IMG/VR virus record: IMGVR_UViG_3300021963_000592
Coordinates: 1-25,600 of that record
Length of the DNA: 25,600 nt
From: a virus
Direction: 5' to 3' (one strand)
A program made the translations under genes and the position numbers. The notes under the pieces were generated by a model. It was not told the origin of the DNA. It did no database searches and worked only from the letters and a program-made list of their open reading frames with translations. Below, in pieces: positions 6,790-14,100 of the stretch. Numbering within the stretch: the first letter of the stretch is position 1; every line of letters starts with the position of its first letter.

Positions 6790-7019
6790 ATGTAATGATG
6801 TTAGAAGAACATGAAGATGGCAGTGCCACCTATTCATTTGATTTAACAATGGAAGAGCGTGACATCTTACTGAGCTTAGGTATAATGACAGCCATCAAGA
6901 ATGGTATTAAAGAAGGAAAGCAATATGTCGGTAACACTGATCTGGGCTACACCAAATGCGGAACACCTGATAGCGTACATGGCGAGGGTGAGCAACCCAG
7001 AGAATCAGGACAACCCTGA
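6786..7019 (+). CDS. Small phage protein, 3' part overprinted by thyX
   Basis: A 77-aa ORF starting in an ATGA overlap with the HNH gene. The first 45 residues look like a real small phage protein: EEHEDGSATYSFDLTMEERDILLSLGI followed by a short helix. The pattern 'DGSA.y.fdlt.eE...l...Gi..a' recurs in phages, from memory. The last 95 nt lie inside thyX in another frame, so the C-terminal 31 residues (Gly/Glu/Pro-rich) are probably not conserved. Function unknown. Confidence 0.6.
   Translation: MNVMMLEEHEDGSATYSFDLTMEERDILLSLGIMTAIKNGIKEGKQYVGNTDLGYTKCGTPDSVHGEGEQPRESGQP
6914..6918 (+). promoter_or_regulatory. Ribosome binding site choosing the thyX start
   Basis: AGGAA lies 6 nt upstream of ATG 6925, while the upstream in-frame start at 6901 has no such site. 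This places the ThyX N-terminus at MSVTLIW. Confidence 0.55.
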
Positions 7020-7548
7020 GACAGCACCTAAGCTGCTGAAGTATTTGATGGACAACAAACACTGGAGTCCATTTGAGATGGTGAATGTGTGCATGGAAAT
7101 TACGACAACCCGTGACATTGCACGACAGATATTGCGACATCGTAGTTTTAGCTTCCAAGAATTCTCACAACGCTATGCCATTTCCTCACGCTATGAAACC
7201 AGTGAAGTGAGGATGCAGGATAACAAGAACAGACAGAACTCTATAGCCGTTCAGGACCGTGAATTGATGGCGGTGTGGGAAGAGCTACAGACAGATGTTT
7301 TGATAGCTGCTAAGCGGTCCTATGAAGCTGCATTGGGTATGGGCATTGCCAAGGAGGTGGCTCGAAAGGTGTTGCCTGAAGGACTAACCACCAGTAGAAT
7401 GTACATGAACGGTACACTGAGAAGTTGGATGCATTATGTTGATATTCGTTGCGACAAAGCAACACAGAAAGAACACCGTGATGTAGCAGATCAATGTAAG
7501 ACAGTGCTAACTAACTTGTTTCCATCTCTATTTGCACCTAGCAAGTAG
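6925..7548 (+). CDS. thyX: Flavin-dependent thymidylate synthase ThyX
   Basis: A 207-aa enzyme that makes dTMP from dUMP with methylene-tetrahydrofolate, FAD and NADPH. The ThyX signature RHR-x7-S is present as RHRSFSFQEFS followed by QRY (about residues 71-84). Other matching parts are ARVSNPENQ near the N-terminus, HWSPFEMVNVCMEI (substrate-binding His and Glu), ARQILRHRS, EVARKVLPEGLTTSRMYMNGTLRSWMHYVDIRC and the C-terminal helix. Length is normal for phage ThyX. It overlaps the upstream small gene by 95 nt and is followed by an intrinsic terminator. With the reductase downstream it forms the deoxynucleotide supply block. It is independent of a host ThyA and does not leave dihydrofolate behind. 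Confidence 0.95.
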   Translation: MSVTLIWATPNAEHLIAYMARVSNPENQDNPETAPKLLKYLMDNKHWSPFEMVNVCMEITTTRDIARQILRHRSFSFQEFSQRYAISSRYETSEVRMQDNKNRQNSIAVQDRELMAVWEELQTDVLIAAKRSYEAALGMGIAKEVARKVLPEGLTTSRMYMNGTLRSWMHYVDIRCDKATQKEHRDVADQCKTVLTNLFPSLFAPSK

Positions 7549-7580
7549 AAGTCAACTGAGGTATAACTACCTTTCCTTTC

Positions 7581-7603
7581 GGGAGCTTTTGCTCCCATTT
7601 TTT
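7581..7603 (+). terminator. Rho-independent terminator between thyX and nrdA
   Basis: GGGAGC (7581-7586), loop TTTT, GCTCCC (7591-7596), then ATTTTTT (7597-7603). The 6-bp GC-rich stem with a tetraloop and a U-tract is the clearest terminator in the window. It lies in the longest gene-free gap (7549-7625) and divides the + strand arm into two units. Confidence 0.88.
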
Positions 7604-7625
7604 CCACTACAACAAAGGTATTTAT

Positions 7626-9407
7626 ATGGCAAAGTTTAAGGTCGCTATTGACCTGTCTCGGGATAGTTTGTTCGATGAACTAGGCATCCAGAGATTGAGA
7701 GAGAGTTATATGAAAGATGAAGAGGCTAGTCCTCAAGAAAGATTTGCATATGTTTCGGAATCGTTTGCGTCCAATCAAGAACATGCTCAAAGACTATACG
7801 ACTACAGCAGCAAGCATTGGCTTAGCTACTCTACACCTATCCTATCTTTTGGTCGCTCTAAGCGTGGCCTCCCTATTAGCTGTTTCCTTAATTACATGGA
7901 TGATAGTGCAGAAGGCTTGGTTGATAACCTATCAGAAACTAACTGGCTATCCATGTATGGTGGTGGTGTTGGGGTTCATGTTGGTATTCGTAATGGCGAT
8001 GATAAGTCTACTGGTGTTATGCCCCACCTTAAGATCTATGATGCTAGTTCATTGGCCTACCGCCAAGGACGCACAAGGCGGGGTAGCTATGCTGCCTACC
8101 TAGACATCCATCACCCTGACATCATCCAGTTCTTAGAGATGCGTAAGCCTACAGGTGATCAGAATGTACGCACATTAAACCTGCATCACGGCATCAACAT
8201 CACTGATGAATTCATGACCATCATTGAGAAGGCCATGAAAGACCCTGACTTTGATGACAGCTTTCAGCTAAAGAATCCTTCTAATGGTGAGGTGGTAGAG
8301 ACAGTGTCTGCTAAATATCTGTGGCAGAAAATACTGGACCTACGCATGCAGACAGGTGAGCCATACCTAGTGTTCATTGACACAGCTAACAAGGCTATGC
8401 CTAAGTGGTTGAGTGACAAAGGCTTGAAGATTAATGGCAGCAATCTGTGTACAGAAATCTTCCTACCAACTAACGAGAAACGAACAGCAGTGTGCTGCTT
8501 GTCTTCCCTCAACTTAGAATACTATGATGACTGGAAAGATGACAAGCGATTCATTTTAGATGTTATGGAAATGCTAGACAATGTCTTGCAATACTTCATC
8601 GACAAAGCACCATCAACAATTGCTAGGGCTAAGTACAGCGCAATGATGGAGCGAAGCATTGGTGTAGGTACTCTAGGCTTTCATGCATTCTTACAGAAGA
8701 AAGGTGTAGCCATCGATGGTGTGATGGCTAAGAGCTTTAACAATGAAATCTTTAAGCACATTCATTCTTCGTGTTTAATTGCTGACTCTATCTTGGAGCA
8801 GCAGCGTGGTAGTTGTATCGATGCTGGTCACGGAAATATTAGTAGAAGGTTTAGTCATCATACTGCTATTGCCCCTAACGCTAGTAGCAGTCTTATCATG
8901 GGCAATACTAGCCCTTCAGTCGAGCCGTACAGAGCGAATGTATTTCGCCAAGACACGCTCAGTGGGTCATTCGTTTACAAGAACAGGTTCTTGAAAGCAC
9001 AACTTGCTGCACTGGGTATGGACGATGATGACACATGGGCATCCATCATCAGCAACGAAGGATCTGTACAGCACCTAGACATCTCTGATCAATTGAAGGA
9101 AGTGTTTAAGACTGCTATGGAGATTGATCAGCGGTGGTTGGTTGAGCTTGCAGCAGACAGACAGAAATACATTGACCAAGGCCAGAGCATTAACCTGTTC
9201 TTCCATGCCAATGTATCCATTAAATATCTACATGCCATTCACTTCCTTGCTTGGAAGAGTGGACTGAAAAGCTTATACTATCTTCGTTCAGAGAAGGTGC
9301 GTAAAGCAGATAAGGTGGGTGCTCAGATTAAGCGTCAGCGTATTGAAGACGATATTGATTTGAAGCAGGTGGCAGAAGGTGAAACTTGTTTAGCATGTGA
9401 AGGTTGA
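7626..9407 (+). CDS. nrdA: Ribonucleoside-diphosphate reductase class I, large (alpha) subunit
   Basis: A 593-aa catalytic subunit that reduces ribonucleotides to deoxyribonucleotides. Active-site residues in family order are Cys86 (LPISCFLNYMDDS, E. coli Cys225), Asn273, Cys275 and Glu277 (SNLCTEIFLP), Cys291 (CCLSSLNL, E. coli Cys462) and the radical-relay pair Tyr551-Tyr552 (SLYYLRS). NASSSLIMGNTSPSVEPYRAN is also typical. The C-terminal shuttle cysteines are CLAC (588 and 591), closer together than in E. coli. The protein starts just before the catalytic barrel, so the N-terminal ATP-cone is absent and dATP feedback inhibition is probably lost. ATG 7626 has AAAGG 7 nt upstream. The gene follows the thyX terminator and is coupled to nrdB. 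Confidence 0.96.
   Translation: MAKFKVAIDLSRDSLFDELGIQRLRESYMKDEEASPQERFAYVSESFASNQEHAQRLYDYSSKHWLSYSTPILSFGRSKRGLPISCFLNYMDDSAEGLVDNLSETNWLSMYGGGVGVHVGIRNGDDKSTGVMPHLKIYDASSLAYRQGRTRRGSYAAYLDIHHPDIIQFLEMRKPTGDQNVRTLNLHHGINITDEFMTIIEKAMKDPDFDDSFQLKNPSNGEVVETVSAKYLWQKILDLRMQTGEPYLVFIDTANKAMPKWLSDKGLKINGSNLCTEIFLPTNEKRTAVCCLSSLNLEYYDDWKDDKRFILDVMEMLDNVLQYFIDKAPSTIARAKYSAMMERSIGVGTLGFHAFLQKKGVAIDGVMAKSFNNEIFKHIHSSCLIADSILEQQRGSCIDAGHGNISRRFSHHTAIAPNASSSLIMGNTSPSVEPYRANVFRQDTLSGSFVYKNRFLKAQLAALGMDDDDTWASIISNEGSVQHLDISDQLKEVFKTAMEIDQRWLVELAADRQKYIDQGQSINLFFHANVSIKYLHAIHFLAWKSGLKSLYYLRSEKVRKADKVGAQIKRQRIEDDIDLKQVAEGETCLACEG
9399..9403 (+). promoter_or_regulatory. Ribosome binding site of nrdB
   Basis: GAAGG lies 5 nt before ATG 9409. 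It overlaps the end of nrdA and makes ATG 9409 a better start than GTG 9397. Confidence 0.55.
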
Positions 9408-9408
9408 T

Positions 9409-10368
9409 ATGGTAAAAACTAAATTAGATATTACGCAAGAGCGTACAACATTCAAACCCTTTAAATATCCTTGGGCATATGATGCTTGGCTGCAGCATGA
9501 GCAGAGCCATTGGCTTCATACAGAAGTGCCTATGTCTGAGGACGTTAAAGACTACAAGAAGCTGAGCAAACAGGAGCAAGAGTTTCTAACAAAGATCTTG
9601 CGCTTCTTTGTGCAGGGGGACTTGGACATTGGCAGTGGCTACCATGACCACTACATCCCAGTGTTCAAGCAACCTGAGGTGAGGATGATGATGAGTGGCT
9701 TTGCAGGTAGGGAAGCCCTGCATGTAGCAGCCTATGCTCACCTCATTGAAACCTTGGGCTTGCCTGAGTCTACCTACAATGAGTTTCTCCAGTACAAAGA
9801 GATGGTGGAGAAGCATGACTACATTAACAATCTTAGTGCAGCACCAATGGCTGAGAAGATTGCAGCCATCTCTGCCTTTGGGGAGGGCATGCAGCTATTC
9901 TCCAGCTTTGTAATGTTGTTAAACTTTGCAAGGAATGGTAAACTCAAAGGACTAGGTCAGATCATTGCTTGGTCCATAGTGGATGAGACTCAGCATGCTG
10001 AAGGTATGATAAAGGTGTATCGTGAATATGTTAAGAACAACAAAGATGAGAGCACTTCGGATCGTATCAAGGAAATTGCAAATCAAATGGTGGGTCTGGA
10101 GGATCAGTTTGTGGATCTGGCTTTTTCAATGGTTGAAGTCGAGAAGCTTACGAAAGAAGAAGTGAAGCAATACATCCGCTACATTGCAGATCGTAGACTC
10201 ATCTCTATGGGGATGAAGGGTATCTATAAGATCAAGAAGAACCCTTTGCCTTGGGTGGATGGTATGCTAGGTGTTAGCCACACCAACTTCTTTGAGCAGC
10301 GTGTAACAGACTACAGCAAGGGTGCTACCACTGGTACTTGGGATGATGTATGGGGTAAAGCAGCATGA
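9409..10368 (+). CDS. nrdB: Ribonucleoside-diphosphate reductase class I, small (beta) subunit
   Basis: A 319-aa diiron/tyrosyl-radical subunit that starts the radical used by NrdA. Metal ligands, counted from ATG 9409: an Asp in QGDLD (71 or 73), Glu102 and His105 (REALH), Glu159 (FGEGMQ), Glu193 and His196 (DETQH). Tyr109, four residues after His105, is at the radical tyrosine position (E. coli Tyr122), so a tyrosyl-radical class Ia-type enzyme is expected. The C-terminal end TTGTWDDVW is probably the peptide that docks on NrdA. The gene starts 2 nt after the nrdA stop and overlaps the next gene in an ATGA. No glutaredoxin or thioredoxin gene is visible nearby. Confidence 0.96.
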   Translation: MVKTKLDITQERTTFKPFKYPWAYDAWLQHEQSHWLHTEVPMSEDVKDYKKLSKQEQEFLTKILRFFVQGDLDIGSGYHDHYIPVFKQPEVRMMMSGFAGREALHVAAYAHLIETLGLPESTYNEFLQYKEMVEKHDYINNLSAAPMAEKIAAISAFGEGMQLFSSFVMLLNFARNGKLKGLGQIIAWSIVDETQHAEGMIKVYREYVKNNKDESTSDRIKEIANQMVGLEDQFVDLAFSMVEVEKLTKEEVKQYIRYIADRRLISMGMKGIYKIKKNPLPWVDGMLGVSHTNFFEQRVTDYSKGATTGTWDDVWGKAA

Positions 10369-10571
10369 TTGTTGTAGAGCTAAGGCAAGGCATAGGAATT
10401 GATATTGAATTCAATGACACCATCTGTCACATCATAGATGATGGTGGACCACAGGATAAGTTGTTCTCTTATAGTGGTATACTAATCAAGTTGCCTTTTC
10501 TTAGTATCTATATTGGTGAGTTTGAAGAGATAGGTGAACTCATCAAGGGCGATAAACCTACAGGGAAATAA
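10365..10571 (+). CDS. Hypothetical phage protein
   Basis: A 68-aa ORF coupled to nrdB by ATGA. It is predicted to be mainly beta strand (MIVVELRQGIGIDIEFN, CHIIDDGG, KLFSYSGILIKLPFLSIYIGEF). Its position after nrdB might suggest a redox partner, but no CxxC motif is present, so it is not a glutaredoxin. Function unknown. Confidence 0.6.
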   Translation: MIVVELRQGIGIDIEFNDTICHIIDDGGPQDKLFSYSGILIKLPFLSIYIGEFEEIGELIKGDKPTGK

Positions 10572-10572
10572 C

Positions 10573-10764
10573 ATGCAAGTCAAGACAGAACGATCTGCAC
10601 CTTTGCGTATTCAATTTGAACAGGGCTATAAAGCTTTCAGGCATGGATGGTTGGTCAATCAATATGAACCATCATCTGTGGCAGGTAAGGAGTGGCAACG
10701 AGGATTTGATCGTGGCTACTTTGATAACATTGAAAGACTAGATGGCTACCAAGCGGTTCGATAA
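10573..10764 (+). CDS. Rmf/CrpP-like small protein (possible)
   Basis: A 63-aa basic protein from ATG 10573, which follows GGGAA by 7 nt; an in-frame start at 10534 lies inside the previous gene and is less likely. The core is FEQGYKAFRHGW...YEP...GKEWQRGFDRGY (about residues 15-50). The order GY.A...G ... Y ... W..G(F/W) resembles ribosome modulation factor (Rmf, 55 aa), a small protein that dimerises and silences 70S ribosomes, and the Rmf/CrpP-like domains found in phages. The match covers only a few positions, so ribosome binding is an inference. It overlaps the next gene by 23 nt. Confidence 0.55.
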   Translation: MQVKTERSAPLRIQFEQGYKAFRHGWLVNQYEPSSVAGKEWQRGFDRGYFDNIERLDGYQAVR

Positions 10765-11185
10765 AGAACTCCACGATACCTACGACAAGTTTGGAAGAGA
10801 TATAGTTAAGAGCTATGTCTCTTCTTTTTGGGATATGGAAGCTAGAGATAATCCTGATAGGTATGGGATTGATCTGCATCTGTATAAAGACGACTTGTTG
10901 GTGGGATATGCTGAGGTAGAAGTCAGACTGTCATGGAAAACTGTAGAGTTTCCCTATGAAGATTTAAATGTTCCTAACAGAAAAAAGAAGCTTCTAACAC
11001 AGGACATGTTAACATACTTCTTTTCTGTTAATAAGGATGGAACAGCCTTGTTCCATTGCGAAGCTGCTGCTGTGTTAGCTTCAGAAGTTAAAGAGTCTAG
11101 AAATAAATATGTCTACCAAGGTGAACTCTTCTACAAGGTTCCTCTTGATAGACTTTCTTATGTTGTATTACCTACGGCTAGCTAA
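10742..11185 (+). CDS. PD-(D/E)XK nuclease-like hypothetical protein
   Basis: A 147-aa ORF, the last gene of the + strand arm. The segment RYGIDLHLY (Asp44), then YAEVEVRLSWK (Glu58, Glu60, Arg62), then an aromatic/Pro stretch and PNRKKK (about residues 78-83) resembles the core of small restriction-endonuclease-fold proteins: an Asp, 13-16 residues, then E-x-(E/K) on the next strand. The lysine usual in motif III is not at its standard place, so activity is uncertain. I recall similar uncharacterised phage proteins with 'YG.D......EVEVR..W...RK'. The 3' end overlaps the convergent ejection-protein gene by 18 nt. Confidence 0.6.
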   Translation: MATKRFDKELHDTYDKFGRDIVKSYVSSFWDMEARDNPDRYGIDLHLYKDDLLVGYAEVEVRLSWKTVEFPYEDLNVPNRKKKLLTQDMLTYFFSVNKDGTALFHCEAAAVLASEVKESRNKYVYQGELFYKVPLDRLSYVVLPTAS

Positions 11186-14100
11186 GCCACCCTTATTAAA
11201 TTTCCTAGTAAGGTTTCGGACATTATCAATAGCATTGATTTGTTTCTTCAAATCATTACCATACTTAAACTTACCTAGTTCACTATTAAGGTCTGTTAAT
11301 AGTTTAGCTTTTTCAGTTGATCCGTTAGCTTTCAAAACTTCTGCTGTATTCTCTAGAAGTTTACCAGTATAAACTCTTCTTCTTTGACCTGCTAAGTTTC
11401 CACTAGCAACAGTTTTTGGATACTCTTCAGCTTGAATAACTTCTGATACATCTCTTAAGAAATTATGGTAACGCTGACCAGTACCTTCTTTAGTTGAGGT
11501 GATAGTTCCATACTCTAAAGCATTATTAAAGTAGTCTTTAATATTTTTATATGCTTGGTTAGCAGCAATGATGCGCTCTTTCTCTGTTGTCTTTGCGTTA
11601 GTAAACACACTATTCAACTCAAATAAGTTAAGAGCAATCTTTTTACTTTTATCTGTTCTCTCAGTGAAGCCAACACTTTGTGTTCTTCCTTTAGAGAACA
11701 TGGGAGTCTTTCCTTCTTCAACCAAAGGAACACCCGCCATAGCTTTCTTAGCTTCCTCAGCAGCAGATAACACTTCAAGCTGTCTGCCTGTTGCTTTGCC
11801 TTGTGGCCTTAGTTTATCTGTCTCAGTAATCATGTCCTCTGCTTCTTTAAAGCTGTTAGAACGGGAAAGAGAAACAGGTCTAACTACTCTTTCAGATCCA
11901 TTGATTGATCTGGCAATGATATTAAAGTCTTCAAGGCCATATTGTTTGCTGGACATAGGAACCCTGCTAAACATATAGTCAGCATAAGGTATCTTTGTAT
12001 AAACAAGTTTCTCTGGGTTAGTTCCACCAAAGGCTTCGTTTTCAAAGTTTAAATTAATATCTCTAGTGAAGGATGTACCACCAACATGCAATTCACTATG
12101 TGCATTACCATGAAACTGGGGATCATCAAAGCCAGTCTTCCATCTTAAAGATGGTCCTTCTTTATATGAAGATCTCCCATGAAATAATTTAATAGGAGGA
12201 ACATCTTTATATTCTTCTCTAAGTTTATTGAGTCTGCCTTGATATTGCTTAGCCATTTCAGCAGCTTGCTGCATATCTTCTGCACTCTTTAAATTAATTT
12301 CTCTGCCTGTTGTATATCTAAAGTCACCCTGCACTACAGCCATAACATCTTCTGCATCAGGCAGTTTAGAAACTTCGGGCATAGCAATTAAAGAATCAAA
12401 AGCATCTTGTCTATCTGTTCTGATCTTAGCAAGCATAGCCTTTCTAGTTTCAGTACTGCTTATACCATTACCTACTTGTGCATTTAAGTTACCTTCGGGT
12501 ATCTTTGAGAAAGATACTCTTTTCTGTACCAATGATTTAGTAGGTGGTGTGGGTGTGCTTCCTAGTTCAATAGGATAACCTTCTTCATCATATTCAACTT
12601 CTTTAATTGTAAACTCTGGATCTTTATCAGGAGTAGCTTTAGGATTTGTTGGCTCAGCATTCCAGAAATCATCTTCTTTAGTTGTTGGTTTAAATGAAGC
12701 CTCTGCTTCATCAACTATCTTCTCCATGTCAACATCTAATGCTGCTGGCTTCTGTGCTGCTTCAAGGTCAGCTAGTTTATTAGCCCCCTCTACATCCATA
12801 GGAATATCTTTTGCTGGTTTAGAGACAGAAGGACCATACTTGTTCTTATCGTATGGTATCTTAGCCATAGCAGATGCAGCACCTTCTTTAACTACAGGCT
12901 TAGTAGGAATTGCTTTAGCTGTTAAGTCTGCTTTATTTAAAGCACTCTCTACAACATTGTTAATTTCATTGGCAACAAGAGCTTCTGGATTCTTAACCTT
13001 TCTAATAAGGTCAAGCATTCCTTCAGTGCCTGTAGCAGCAGCTTTAGCTCCAGCTCTGAATACCTTACCCGCCACTATACCACCAGTAGCAAACTGAAGA
13101 TCTTTAATCTTAGCTGCATACTCAGGTACTCTCATGTAGTCATTAGCTTCTTCTAGTGTCTTACCTTCACCACGCTCAGCAGCATATCTATTATTAATAA
13201 TCTTACGAGTGTCTTCAGGAAGTTTATTAAACTTCATCTTATACACACGATTTAAATCTTCCTGCATAAACTTAGCATCAGTGAGCTGTCTGGCTACAGG
13301 AAGAATATCTTTAACTACATTCTCAATGGCTTTCTTCTGCTCAATCTCAGGCAGGGCTTGATAGCGAGGGCTTAGCATTGCCCTTTGAATGGTGGCAATA
13401 ACTAATGGGTTAGCTTCTTGAACATAAGCCCTGTCATATTCTTTATCACCTGATGGTTGACCAAAGAGTTTATATGCTTCAATACCTAGATAGACCAGTT
13501 CAGTTTCTTCTGGTGTCTTCTCTGGTGTAATACGAATACCAACTAAGTTGTTAAAGAATTCACCTTCTTTATATATTGGTCCTTGTCTTACACGGGGAAT
13601 AGTTTCAGGTAGTTGTTCTTTCAACACAGGAAGTTTAGATTGAATTCTATTTCCCGCTGCTTCTAATATTCTATCTACTGGCTTCTCTGATTTAAGTACA
13701 TTAGGATCTCTAGCAACAGAGCCACCCTCACGAATCAAATCAACAAGGTTGAAGATGTCTTTAACAATGAATGGTGATACAAACCTAGCACCAAAGTCAC
13801 CAGCCACTTTACCCATCTTATCAGCCCATTTCTCAACATCTCTCTCCGAAGAAAGAGCAGAGATGAGTTGATCCATGAATTGGTTCTGTGTACCTGCTGG
13901 CATTTTCATACCAATGACAGCTTCAAAGGCATCACCAGTCTTTGCAGACAGGCCACGCTTATGCTTCACTGATACATCAGCCATAGCTAACAAAGGACCA
14001 ATAGGGAAAATACCACGCATATCCACTGTAGTACCGTCACTTCTTTTCCACAGGTTCCATTCAACATCTTGATTGTTCTCACGATAGTCAATGGCAGAAA

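Noticed and set aside
7560-7576. TATAAC before the thyX terminator as a promoter for nrdA
   Set aside because: No -35 element lies at a workable distance, and any transcript would run straight into the terminator hairpin.
7717-8103. 128-aa + strand ORF with hydrophobic stretches inside nrdA
   Set aside because: It lies wholly within nrdA in another frame, has no ribosome binding site, and nrdA is well supported by catalytic residues.
9397-9408. GTG 9397 as the nrdB start
   Set aside because: ATG 9409 has a well-spaced GAAGG and follows the nrdA stop by one base; the GTG would place the start inside the site itself.
11168-11186. Hairpin GGCT-AGCTA-AGCC near the convergent junction as a bidirectional terminator
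   Set aside because: The stem is only 4 bp and no T-tract follows on either strand, so it does not support termination.
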